From contig CAVURC010000012.1 of the NCBI GenBank assembly GCA_963743825.1, positions 21,763-85,762 on the forward strand: a stretch of 64,000 nucleotides of DNA, given 5' to 3'. Each line of letters begins with the position of its first letter. Positions within the stretch are counted from its first letter, which is position 1. Positions 16,754-25,725 of this stretch are shown piece by piece. The notes beneath the pieces are model-generated. The model saw only the letters and a list, made by a program, of their open reading frames with translations, did no database searches and was not told where the DNA came from. The position numbers and the translations under genes are program-made. Origin of the DNA: Sva-07 sp963743825. Lineage in GTDB: Bacteria > Actinomycetota > Acidimicrobiia > Acidimicrobiales > Ilumatobacteraceae.

Positions 16754-17191
16754 TCAGCACTCACGGTGCGGCGAGCTCCAACGAGCGGGGTCACCTGCGA
16801 GTTCACGTGGGCAGGCGATGTGCGCGCCGATGACGAACCACTCGACCAACTCGACGCCGGCGTCGTCGCACTGCATCGCGGCTTCGATCCAACGGTCTCG
16901 ATCGACCGGCTGCATGTCGCCGTCGGGTCGGCTCGTGGCGAGGATGAGGCCGCCGATGTCGGTGTACTGCGCATGGACGCACACGTCGATGACTCGAAAG
17001 ATGGCATCGGGGTCGGTGGTGCCGGTGACCACGAGGATGCCCACGCCTCGCCGCTCGGGATCGAGCAGGATGGCGACGGTGTCGTCGCCGAACGGAGCGG
17101 CGAGCGAGAGCACGGCGAGCGCGTCGGCTCTGGATTCGATCGGGTCGATGAACCCGCGTGGGATGCGGTGGGTGGAGCAGGAGCGAGACAT
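16754..17191 (-). CDS. Conserved hypothetical protein
   Basis: A 145-residue protein. The centre (DDTVAILLDPERRGVGILVV, then DIGGLILATSRPDGDMQP and VELVEWFVIGAHIACPREL) looks like an alpha/beta fold similar to actinobacterial proteins of unknown function. A TAGGGT -10 box on this strand lies about 60 bp upstream, and AAGGGGACC before the ATG resembles a ribosome binding site, so unlike many neighbours it seems to have a leader. No role is assigned. Confidence 0.65.
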   Translation of the reverse strand: MSRSCSTHRIPRGFIDPIESRADALAVLSLAAPFGDDTVAILLDPERRGVGILVVTGTTDPDAIFRVIDVCVHAQYTDIGGLILATSRPDGDMQPVDRDRWIEAAMQCDDAGVELVEWFVIGAHIACPRELAGDPARWSSPHREC

Positions 17192-17294
17192 GAGGTCCCC
17201 TTCGGATGATCGGTGGTGATCGAAGGGGGAGTCGGTGAGATCACCCTAGAGCGGGGGTGTCACAACCGATGAGAGCGGCTGGGGAGCCAACTCG

Positions 17295-17300
17295 TAACCT
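17295..17300 (+). promoter_or_regulatory. -10 box of the ArsC-family gene
   Basis: TAACCT lies exactly six bases before the ATG at 17307, the leaderless arrangement used elsewhere in the window. It fixes the start upstream of the in-frame TGA. Confidence 0.7.
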
Positions 17301-17306
17301 CGGGAC

Positions 17307-17684
17307 ATGGCCGTGGCGACGATCTACCACAACACCCATTGAAACTCGTCGGTCAATGCCGTGCGCATTGCGGAGGACCTCGGAGTCGACGTCGACATCG
17401 TGAACTACATCAAGACACCGCCCGACGCCGACACGTTGCGGGCGATCATCGCCAAGTTGGAGGACGAGCCGACGGCGCTCGTGCGCCGCGACAGCATGTG
17501 GAAGAAGCTGGGTTTGACCGAGGCCGACGCCCGGACGATCGACCAGATCGTGGCACTGCTGGTGAAGCACAAGCAGCTGCTGCAACGCCCCGTCGTGGTC
17601 ACTGCCGACACGGCGATCGTCGGGCGACCGAAGGAACGCGTGACCGAACTCCTCGCCCCGCTCGCGCCGAAGGCATCGGCCTGA
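17307..17684 (+). CDS. arsC: ArsC/Spx-family reductase, candidate selenoprotein (Sec12 from TGA)
   Basis: With the TGA at 17340-17342 read as selenocysteine this is a 125-residue arsenate-reductase-family protein. The N-terminus MAVATIYHNTH-U-NSS replaces the family's IYHNPxCxxS, so the TGA falls exactly on the nucleophilic Cys and Ser15 keeps the CxxS spacing. The rest is a normal ArsC: VNYIKTPPD, LVRRDSMWKKLGL with the catalytic-type Arg, and VVVTADTAIVGRPKERV. A -10 box before the ATG and a SECIS-like hairpin at 17354-17370 support readthrough. Alternatives are a single-base error or nonsense mutation of TGC/TGT. The reductant and true substrate are unknown. It lies 21 bp upstream of the ABC exporter genes. 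Confidence 0.72.
17354..17370 (+). promoter_or_regulatory. SECIS-like hairpin downstream of the in-frame TGA
   Basis: Stem CAATGC (17354-17359) pairs perfectly with GCATTG (17365-17370) around loop CGTGC. The loop starts 17 nt after the TGA and has G as its second base. This fits the general bacterial SECIS model (short stem, small loop, G in the first two loop positions, about 16-37 nt spacing). Not verified by folding. Confidence 0.55.
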
Positions 17685-17705
17685 GTCACGCGAAAGTGGA
17701 CTCCG

Positions 17706-19583
17706 ATGAGTGAGTTCGAGGCGCCGGTCGCCGGCGCGGACGACGCACCGTCGCGGTGGAAGCTGCTGTCGTCGACCCTCAAGGCGCAGCGAACGCAACC
17801 TGATCATCGGGAGCGCCATCGGGTTGCTGTGGATGGTCGGCAAGGTGTCGGTGCCGCTGTTGGTGCGCTACAGCATCGATCGCGGCATCGAACAGGACGA
17901 CATGCTGTGGCTCTGGGTGTCGCTCATCGCCATCGCCGGCGTGGCCGTCGGCACGTTCACCGCGCTTCGCCGGTTCTACGCGTTCCGCGAGGCGCGGTGG
18001 ACCGAGACGCGGCTGCGCGAGCAGCTGTTCAACCACATCTTGTCGCTGCACGTCGGCTATCACGATCGTGCGCAGACGGGTCAGCTGATGAGCCGCTCGT
18101 CGAGCGACCTCAACCAGATCCAGTCGTTCGTGGTGATGATCCCCATCACGATCTCGAACTTCTCGATGATCATCGCCGTGTCGGTCATCCTGTTCCTGAC
18201 CGACTGGCAACTCGCCCTCATCGCCCTCGCACCGCTGCCGTTCGTGAACATCGCCGGTCGTCGGTTCTCGCACTCGATCCACGGTGCCGTGCTGCAGGTC
18301 CAGATGGAGCAGGCCGAGTTGGCGACCGTGGTCGAGGAGACCGTCGGCGGCGTGCGTGTGGTGAAGGGGTTCGGGGCCGAGGAGGTCCAGTCCGCCCGGC
18401 TCCGCAAGGAGGCCGACGACATCCAGACGGCGTCGATCAGCGCAGCCCAGATCCGCGCCAAGTACCTCCCGGCGATCGAACTGCTGCCACAACTCGGGCT
18501 CATCGCGGTGCTCGGCGTGGGTGGCATGCAGGTCATCAACGGTGAGATGACCGTCGGCCAGCTCGTCGCGTTCAACTTCTACGTTGCGCTGCTCGTGTCG
18601 CCACTGCGCATGCTCGGCATGACGATCGCCTGGGCCCAGCGCGCCGGTGCTGCGCTCGAGCGCGTCAACGAAGTGCTCGAGCACGGCCCCGCTGGTCACC
18701 GATCCGCGAGCGACCGCTGCAGCTTCCTCCCGCCGAGCACGCCGGCGCGGTGCAGTTCCGCGACGTCCGGTTCGGGTACGACCCCGCGGCACCCGTGCTC
18801 GACGGCTTCGACCTCGAACTGGCCGCCGGCCAGTCGGTGGCGATCGTGGGGGCCACCGGGTCGGGCAAGTCCACGGTCGCCCGTCTGCTCGTGCGGTTCT
18901 ACGACGTCGACGAGGGCCGGGTGCGAATCGATGGCGTCAACGTTCGTGACCTGTCGCTGCGCGACGTCCGGCGTGCGGTCGGGATCGTCTTCGAGGACAC
19001 GTTGCTCTTCCACGACACCGTCGCTGCGAACATCGCGTTCGCCGAGCCCGATGCCGACCGCGAATCGATCGAGCGTGCAGCGCGGCTCGCCGGGGCGCAC
19101 GACTTCATCATGGGATTGCCGGAGGCGTACGACACGCTCCTCGGTGAACGCGGCTTCTCGCTGTCGGGCGGTCAGCGTCAGCGCATCGCCATCGCCCGTG
19201 CGATCCTCGCCGACCCGCGGGTGCTCGTGCTCGACGACGCGACCTCCGCGGTCGACCCGTCGAAGGAGCACGAGATCCGCTCGGCGATGGCGACGGTGAT
19301 GGACGGTCGCACCACCATCGTCATCGCGCACCGGCCCGGCACCATCGCGCTCGCCGACACCGTCGTGCTGCTCGATCGCGGACGCGTGGTCGCATCCGGA
19401 CCGCATCAGGAACTGCTCGACCGTGAGCCTCGCTATCGCAACGTGCTCGCCGCGATGGAGGACGCCGACGACGAGGAGCGTGCCGAACTCGCCGCTCGCT
19501 CCGGCACCATCGATGCCGGTGTCGATGCTGGTGTCGATGATGGAGTCGACGCTGATCCCCGAACTCCGGTGGGGGGTGACTGA
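17706..19583 (+). CDS. ABC exporter half-transporter A, frame breaks near 17793 and 18690-18705
   Basis: Type IV (MsbA/MDR-like) half-transporter: six-helix membrane domain then ATPase. The ATPase has Walker A GATGSGKST, signature SLSGGQRQ and Walker B VLVLDDATS. The usual catalytic Glu is Asp, the mark of the degenerate site in heterodimeric exporters. As read the frame breaks three times: in GCGAACGC near 17793 (joining STLKAQR to RNLIIGSAIG), and twice in the linker near 18688 and 18705 (joining EVLEHGP, LVTDPR and ERPLQLPPAEHAG). All breaks are single-base, and all core motifs survive. It overlaps the partner gene by one base. Confidence 0.85.
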
Positions 19584-21370
19584 TGTACGGCATGGGGGCG
19601 ATCTCCGACGAGGACAAACTCGACGCCGACGAGGCCAAGAAGGTGCTGCGCCGCACGGCGCGGATGGCCAAACCGTTCCGCAGGACCGTTGCCGCGGCGC
19701 TGGCATTCACCGCGCTGTCGACGCTCGGTGTGGTGCTCGGCCCGGTCATTCTCGGCTGGGGCATCGACAACGGGATCGTCCCGGAAGACACCGAGGTGCT
19801 GCGCAATGCCGTGATCTTCTACCTGTTGCTCACGGTGACGGCATATCTCGCGGCCCGCCAGCAGTACATCTTGATCAACCGTGCCGGCGAGGGATTCCTG
19901 CGCTCGTTGCGCGTCCGCGTGTTCGACCACATCCAGAAGCAGTCGCTGGCGTTCTTCGACCGCAACAAGTCGGGTGTGCTCGTCGCCCGCATGACCTCCG
20001 ACGTCGAGTCGATGGGCGAACTGGTGCAGTTCGGTCTCCTCCAGTTCGTGTCGGCGATCCTGCTCGTCGGGTTCGCGCTGGTGCTCGCCCTGATCACCTC
20101 GTGGCAGCTGACGCTCGTGGGGATGCTGGTGATGCCCGTCATCATCGTCGCGTCCCGCAAGTTCCAGCGTGACTCGAACGCGGCGTACCTCGACGTGCGC
20201 GAGAACATCGGCCAGAACCTGTCGACGCTGCAGGAGGGAATCGCCGGTGTCCGGGTCATCCAGGCCTATGCCCGTGAGCCCGAGCAGCAACGCCGTTTCA
20301 AGCAGTCGAACCGTGAGCTCTACGACTCGCACGTCCACAGCGTGCGGGTGTCGACGTGGTACTTCGGGCTGGTCGAGGCCGCCGGCGTCATGGCCACCGC
20401 GCTGATCGTCGGCGTCGGAGGATGGCTGTACTCGAACGACGAGGTGACGATCGGCCAGATCATCACCGTCGTGCTGTTGTTCGCCCAGCTGTTCGAACCG
20501 GTGCAGCAGCTCTCACAGCTGTACAACACCGTGCAGTCGTCAGCGGCTGCGCTCAACAAGCTGTTCGGCATTCTCGACACCGAGCCCGACGTGCAGGACG
20601 GCCCGAGCGAACTGCCGGCGAGTGGGGCCCTGGTCGTCGACGACGTCGGATTCCGGTATCCCGCCACCGAGGCCCCGGTGTTGTCCGACGTGTCGATCAC
20701 GGTTGCCGATGGTGAACGTCTCGCGCTCGTCGGCCCGACCGGTGCCGGCAAATCGACCCTCGCCAAGCTGATGGCTCGCCTGTACGACCCGACCGAGGGC
20801 ACCATCAGCTTCGGTGGCGTCGACCTGCGAGATGCCACGCTCGCGTCGCTGCGCCAGCGCGTGGTCGTCGTGCCACAGGAGGGCTTCCTGTTCGGTGGCA
20901 CGATCGCCGACAACGTCCGTATCGCCCGATTCGACGCCACCGACGACGACGTCCGTGACGCGTTCGACGCCATCGGTGCGCTCGAGCGATTCCTCGAGTT
21001 CCCCGACGGCATCCACACCGAAGTGCGCGAGCGGGGATCGCGCCTGTCGGCCGGTGAACGCCAACTGGTGTCGCTGGCCCGAGCGGCGCTCGTCGACCCT
21101 GCCGTACTGGTGCTCGACGAAGCGACGAGCAACCTCGACCCGGGCACCGAATTCATCGTCGAACGGGCGCTCGATTCGTTGATGACCGGTCGGACGACGA
21201 TCGTGGTCGCCCACCGGCTGTCGACGATCCAGCGGGCCGATCGCATCGGCGTGATCGATGGGGGACGACTCGTCGAACTCGGCACGCACACCGAGTTGGT
21301 GTCCGCCGGTGGGCGCTACGCGGCGCTGGCCGACGCGTGGGCAAAGAGCCAGCCGGTGGCCGGCGCATAG
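19583..21370 (+). CDS. ABC exporter half-transporter B
   Basis: A 595-residue half-transporter with an intact frame. The membrane domain covers about residues 30-330, and the ATPase about 350-590 with Walker A GPTGAGKST, signature RLSAGERQ (variant of LSGGQ), Walker B VLVLDEATS with catalytic Glu, and H-loop VAHRLST. Together with half-transporter A it makes an asymmetric heterodimer with one canonical and one degenerate ATP site. Substrate is unknown; heterodimers of this type usually export drugs or lipids. It is the last gene of a probable arsC-ABC-ABC unit. Confidence 0.92.
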   Translation: MYGMGAISDEDKLDADEAKKVLRRTARMAKPFRRTVAAALAFTALSTLGVVLGPVILGWGIDNGIVPEDTEVLRNAVIFYLLLTVTAYLAARQQYILINRAGEGFLRSLRVRVFDHIQKQSLAFFDRNKSGVLVARMTSDVESMGELVQFGLLQFVSAILLVGFALVLALITSWQLTLVGMLVMPVIIVASRKFQRDSNAAYLDVRENIGQNLSTLQEGIAGVRVIQAYAREPEQQRRFKQSNRELYDSHVHSVRVSTWYFGLVEAAGVMATALIVGVGGWLYSNDEVTIGQIITVVLLFAQLFEPVQQLSQLYNTVQSSAAALNKLFGILDTEPDVQDGPSELPASGALVVDDVGFRYPATEAPVLSDVSITVADGERLALVGPTGAGKSTLAKLMARLYDPTEGTISFGGVDLRDATLASLRQRVVVVPQEGFLFGGTIADNVRIARFDATDDDVRDAFDAIGALERFLEFPDGIHTEVRERGSRLSAGERQLVSLARAALVDPAVLVLDEATSNLDPGTEFIVERALDSLMTGRTTIVVAHRLSTIQRADRIGVIDGGRLVELGTHTELVSAGGRYAALADAWAKSQPVAGA

Positions 21371-21376
21371 GCGTTC

Positions 21377-22186
21377 TCAGGCGGCGCGTTCGAAGACGAG
21401 CACGAACTCGACGAGGCCGTCGTCCTCCGTACGGACCTGGCCGAACGACGGGTTGTCGATGCCGTAGTCGGCGAACACGACGGGAATCGACCCGAGCACA
21501 CCGATGCGACCGTCGGTCGATTGGGCGGTGACCTCGAACGTCACCGGGTTGGTGACGCCGCGAAGGGTGAGTTCACCGGTGGCAGATGCGACGACCTGCT
21601 CGGCGCCGGTCGGGATCGACCCGAATTCGATCGGTTCGGTGAGGCTGAACGTGGCCGTCGGGAACTCGTCGGAGTTCATGATGTCGCCCGCGAACCTTCC
21701 GTCGCGTAGCGCACTGTCGCTCTTGATGCTGTCGATCTGCACCTCGACATCGACGGCCGTGGCCGTCGTTCCGGCGATGGTCAGCAGCCCGCCGATCTCG
21801 TTGCTGCGACCCACTGCGGTGGTACTGACCCCGCCGAGCACTTCGTCGACCCGGTAGCCGAACTCGGAGGCATCGGTCGGTACCCAGTCGCCGTCGAAAT
21901 CGCCGGTCGGTGCTGTTGCGGTCGACGTCGGTTCGGTCTCGACAGGAATGGTTGACGACCCGGTGACAGGTTCGGCACTCGTGCTCGACACCGTCTCCGG
22001 CACCGTGGCCACGAGCGCATCGCTGAGGTCGCCGGCGTCGAGTTCGTCGGGTGAGTCGTTCAGCACGTAGGCGTAGAGCAGGATCCCGCCGAACAGCACT
22101 GCGACCAACCCGATCGCGCCGATGACGATCCACTTGAGGTATCGGCGTCGTGGTGCGTCGGTGGACGTTGTGTCGGCGTCGGTCAC
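21377..22186 (-). CDS. Membrane-anchored YceI-family protein
   Basis: The N-terminus carries one transmembrane helix (residues about 18-41, WIVIGAIGLVAVLFGGILLY). A Thr/Ser-rich linker (to about 100) and a C-terminal YceI lipocalin-like barrel follow (GDWVPTDASEFGYRV, then LTLRGVTNPVTFEV). YceI domains bind isoprenoid or other lipophilic ligands. The extracytoplasmic placement is inferred from topology. Its 3' end lies 6 bp from the convergent ABC gene, with no obvious hairpin between. Confidence 0.9.
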   Translation of the reverse strand: MTDADTTSTDAPRRRYLKWIVIGAIGLVAVLFGGILLYAYVLNDSPDELDAGDLSDALVATVPETVSSTSAEPVTGSSTIPVETEPTSTATAPTGDFDGDWVPTDASEFGYRVDEVLGGVSTTAVGRSNEIGGLLTIAGTTATAVDVEVQIDSIKSDSALRDGRFAGDIMNSDEFPTATFSLTEPIEFGSIPTGAEQVVASATGELTLRGVTNPVTFEVTAQSTDGRIGVLGSIPVVFADYGIDNPSFGQVRTEDDGLVEFVLVFERAA

Positions 22187-22333
22187 GGCCGAGAGTGTGG
22201 CAGACGATCATCCGGAACGGGACGCGCAACACGACTTCTCGGACGATTCTCACGTCGTGTGTGACCAGGTTCTCACGTCGCAGGTTCGGACGTCGCTGCA
22301 GGCGCGGAGGCCACGGTCGGCCAGACTGTCCGG

Positions 22334-23812
22334 ATGATCGATGCCAGTGTTGCAGTGTCCACCGTGTCCGTCTCGACAACTCGTTCCGTACCGAAGTCGG
22401 CGACGGCGATCGGGCTGGCCGTCGCCACGAAAGGGGCCGTTCCGAGGCAGCTCGGTTTGTCGAGATCGGTGCTGGAGGCCAACGGCTTCGAGGGGAAGGC
22501 GGGTCAGATCCTCGTCGTGCCGACCGGTGGCGAGACCGTGATCGCCATCGGTGTCGGCGATCCGGGAGCCATCGACGCGAACGGTCTCCGCACTGCGGCC
22601 GCAGCGTTTGCGCGGGCGGCTTCGAAGCACGCGGAACTCGCGACGAACCTCGCCGATCTCGACGAGGTCGATGCTCGCGCCGCCGGCCAGGCGGTGGCCG
22701 AAGGCGTCCTGCTGGCCTCGTACCGGTACGTCGGGCTGAAGAACGATCCGAAGGTCGCGTCTCGCCTCGCCTCCCTCACGCTGGTCACGAGCGACAAGCG
22801 CCGCAAGGCCGCCGAGCAGGGAGCGGCCCGTGGCCAGATCATCGCCGGCGCGGCCGCGCTCGCACGGGAACTTGCGAACACCCCTCCGACCTACCTCAAC
22901 GCCAAGGACCTCGCAGCGAAAGCAGTCGACATCGGTTCGGCGGCCGGCTTGCACGTGGAGGTGTTCAACCAGGATCAGCTCGAGCAGATGGGCTGCGGCG
23001 GTCTGCTCGGCGTCAACCGAGGTTCGACCGAGCCGCCGCGGATGGTCAAGCTGACCTGGTCGCCGAAGCATCCATCGGGGCACCTCGCGCTCGTCGGCAA
23101 GGGCATCATGTACGACTCGGGCGGCATCTCGCTCAAGCCGAGTGATCCGTTCCACCAGGTGATGAAGATGGACATGTCGGGCGCCGCCGCGGTGCTGTCG
23201 ACCATGTCGGTACTCAAGGCGCTCAAGTGCCGTACGAAGGTGACGGCATGGCTGATGTGTACCGACAACATGCCATCGGGCAGCGCACTGAAGCTCGGCG
23301 ACGTCCTCACCATGCGCAACGGCAAGACCGTCGAGATCCACAACACCGACGCCGAAGGCCGCCTCGTCCTCGCCGACGGCCTGTCGTTGGCCGTCGAGGA
23401 GGAGCCGGATGCGATCATCGACATCGCCACCCTCACCGGCGCAGTGCTGGGAGCCTTGGGCACCGACATCGCCGGCCTGCTCGGCACCGACCAGTCGCTC
23501 GTCGATCAGGTCAAGGCCCGTGCCGACGAAGTCGACGAGCCTGTCTGGCAACTCCCGTTGGAGAAGGCCCGCTACCGCAAGCTGCTCGACTCGGTCGTTG
23601 CCGACATGAAGAACATCGGCGGCCCGTATGGCGGGACGATCGTCGCATCGATCTTCCTGAGCGAGTTCACCGGTGAGGTGCCCTGGGCGCATCTCGACAT
23701 CGCCGGGCCGATGAAGGTCGACGGCGACGAGGGCATCCACTCCAAGGGCGCCACGGGCTTCGGGACCCGCCTGTTGATCGACGTCGCCTGCAACTTCACC
23801 CCACCCGCCTGA
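22334..23812 (+). CDS. pepA: Leucyl aminopeptidase (M17)
   Basis: A 492-residue cytosolic aminopeptidase. The C-terminal catalytic domain contains LVGKGIMYDSGGISLKP (Lys256 metal/catalytic region) and the family signature NTDAEGRLVLAD (about residues 337-348). The N-terminal domain is the usual variable PepA domain. The enzyme removes N-terminal amino acids from peptides using two metal ions. The gene ends at a strong bidirectional hairpin. Confidence 0.95.
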   Translation: MIDASVAVSTVSVSTTRSVPKSATAIGLAVATKGAVPRQLGLSRSVLEANGFEGKAGQILVVPTGGETVIAIGVGDPGAIDANGLRTAAAAFARAASKHAELATNLADLDEVDARAAGQAVAEGVLLASYRYVGLKNDPKVASRLASLTLVTSDKRRKAAEQGAARGQIIAGAAALARELANTPPTYLNAKDLAAKAVDIGSAAGLHVEVFNQDQLEQMGCGGLLGVNRGSTEPPRMVKLTWSPKHPSGHLALVGKGIMYDSGGISLKPSDPFHQVMKMDMSGAAAVLSTMSVLKALKCRTKVTAWLMCTDNMPSGSALKLGDVLTMRNGKTVEIHNTDAEGRLVLADGLSLAVEEEPDAIIDIATLTGAVLGALGTDIAGLLGTDQSLVDQVKARADEVDEPVWQLPLEKARYRKLLDSVVADMKNIGGPYGGTIVASIFLSEFTGEVPWAHLDIAGPMKVDGDEGIHSKGATGFGTRLLIDVACNFTPPA

Positions 23813-23820
23813 GCCGACCA

Positions 23821-23851
23821 CGTACACGATGTGTCAGACACATCGTGTACG
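23821..23851. terminator. Bidirectional hairpin between convergent genes
   Basis: Perfect arms CGTACACGATGTGTC (23821-23835) and complement (23837-23851) around one A. Compared with the hairpin at 4769-4799 only one paired position differs (GTAC for GTTC), so the two are close copies 19 kb apart. Confidence 0.82.
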
Positions 23852-23862
23852 TGTGCCATCGT

Positions 23863-24994
23863 TCATGTGATCCGGTCACCAGTGGAGAGGTCGAACAGGT
23901 GGATCCGGCTCGTGTCGACGCTGACTCGACAGGGCTCCCAGAGACTCACCTCGTCGTGAGGCCGACATGACGATCGTCGAGGTGCGTTCGTCGGACACCT
24001 CGACGTGCGTGGTGTGCTGCGTGATCCGAGGTGCGTCGATCTCGAGGCCGACGAACCGGTCGCGCCCGACGCGTGTCGTCGTCGCAACATCGAGGGCCAG
24101 GGTGCCGGTGGCGTCTCGACGGAGTGCGTCGGGGCGCAGCCCGAGTCCGACCACCCGGCCCCCAGAGGACCGAAGCGAGGGGAGGCGGTCGAGCGCTGCC
24201 GGGTCGAGTGGCACGACATGAGATCCGACACGAAGGGCCTGACCTCCATCTGAATCGATCAGCGTCGCCTCGACGATGGTCATCGTGCCCACGAACTGCG
24301 CGACGAACATGTTCGCCGGTGCGTCGTACACATCGATCGGTCGGCCGCTCTGCACGATCTGCCCGCGGCGCATCACGGCGAGCTGATCTCCCATCGCCAT
24401 GGCCTCGTTGTGATCGTGGGTGACCATCAGCGTCGTGAGTCCGAGACGTCGTTGTATCTGCGTGATGACATATCCGGTCTGGGCCCGCAACTTCGCGTCG
24501 AGGTTCGACATCGGCTCGTCGAGCAGGAGGAGACGAGGATCACGAACGATCGCTCGACCAATCGCGGTTCGTTGTTGTTGACCTCCCGAGAGTTGCCGTG
24601 GGGTTCGATCCAGGACGTCGTCCAGTTGCAGCAATCGTGCGACCTGGCTCACGTGCTCCTCGATCCGCCGGCGGTGGACCCCGTCGACGCGCAGCGGGAA
24701 TCCGATGTTCTCAGCGACGCTCATGTGTGGGTAGAGCGCGTAGCTCTGCGAGGCGAGGGCAATGTCGCGCTTGCTCGTGCTGATGTGGTTGACGACTTCG
24801 CCGTCGATGACCACCTCACCGGCCGAGGGCTCCTCGAGTCCAGCGACCATTCGAAGCATCGTCGTCTTCCCGCAGCCGGATGGACCCGCGATGACGAGCA
24901 GTGCGCCCTCGTCGATGGTGAGGTCGACATCGCGGACTGCCCAGAGTCCGCCGGCATAGACCTTGCTCAATCCTCTCAACTCGAGCGTCGACAC
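23863..24994 (-). CDS. UgpC/MalK-type ABC ATPase, frame break near 23955
   Basis: An importer ATPase of the carbohydrate/glycerol-phosphate class: Walker A GPSGCGKTT, Q-loop ASQSYALYPHMSV, signature LSGGQQQR, Walker B LLLLDEPMSNLD, His switch VTHDHNEAM, then a TOBE domain. As read the tail becomes unrelated sequence after VMSASRR. A one-base shift near 23955 restores the family ending (HDEVSLWEPCRV, then TSRIHLFDLSTGDRIT) with stop at 23863. The GTG at 24994 (VSTLELRGLSKVY) is the family start. No permease or binding protein lies in the window. The substrate is therefore open. Confidence 0.87.
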
Positions 24995-25035
24995 CCGTCG
25001 CCTCCGTGGCCGTCGGTGGCCACACACTCATGATG

Positions 25036-25614
25036 TCACGCCGTCGGATCAGCCGAGAGCCGGTAGGCATTGTCGGCGGCCTCGGCGGCGACGGCGTCTC
25101 GTACTCCGAGCGCAACGAGGTGGTGCTCGATGACCGAGGTGTCGTCGCCGAGGTCGAGCATCGTGGTGGCCAGCTGATGCGCTCTCGTCAGTTCGTCGAG
25201 GCCGATCGTGGTGCACTGCCATTCGTGGTGGGCGGCCTGGACCTGCTCCGGCATCCGTTGCAGGTGTCGCAGGGTGATCGGTGGCACGCGTCGGCGCACG
25301 GCCAGGCCACTGTCGACCGGGTGGGCGAGCCCGAACATGACACATCGCTGCAGCGCCTTGCTGAAGGGTGACGCCCGCCCGACGGAGTAACTCAGCCCCA
25401 TGGCACGCGCCGTTGCGTGGAGATCGAGTTCGTACCCGTCCGGCGATTGTTCGAGACCGGCAACCAGGCGACGGAGCAACCATGTTGCCGTCGGGCCGAG
25501 CACCCCGAGCCAGAAGAGTTCGACGTAGCGCGATCGTGGATCGAAGCCGTCGTCGTCGACGACCGGATCGATCCACGGGCGCACGGTGATGCATGTTGCA
25601 GGTGTGTCGGGCAT
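25036..25614 (-). CDS. Conserved hypothetical protein
   Basis: A 192-residue protein with the segment SRYVELFWLGVLGPTATWLLRRL and a mainly helical second half (HLQRMPEQVQAAHHEW, ELTRAHQLATTMLDLGDD). It resembles uncharacterised actinobacterial proteins; no catalytic motif is visible. A strong purine-rich ribosome binding site (GAGGGAGG) precedes the ATG. It lies 41 bp upstream of the UgpC-like ATPase and is probably co-transcribed with it. Confidence 0.7.
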   Translation of the reverse strand: MPDTPATCITVRPWIDPVVDDDGFDPRSRYVELFWLGVLGPTATWLLRRLVAGLEQSPDGYELDLHATARAMGLSYSVGRASPFSKALQRCVMFGLAHPVDSGLAVRRRVPPITLRHLQRMPEQVQAAHHEWQCTTIGLDELTRAHQLATTMLDLGDDTSVIEHHLVALGVRDAVAAEAADNAYRLSADPTA

Positions 25615-25725
25615 GGGACCTCCCTCGAAGTGGCAAGCGGGAGGAGTCGGTCACGACGCAGTGGGCGACGAACGTGTCGGGCCGGAACGCGCGCATCCGA
25701 GGACGCGATCGGTCACACTTGCGAC

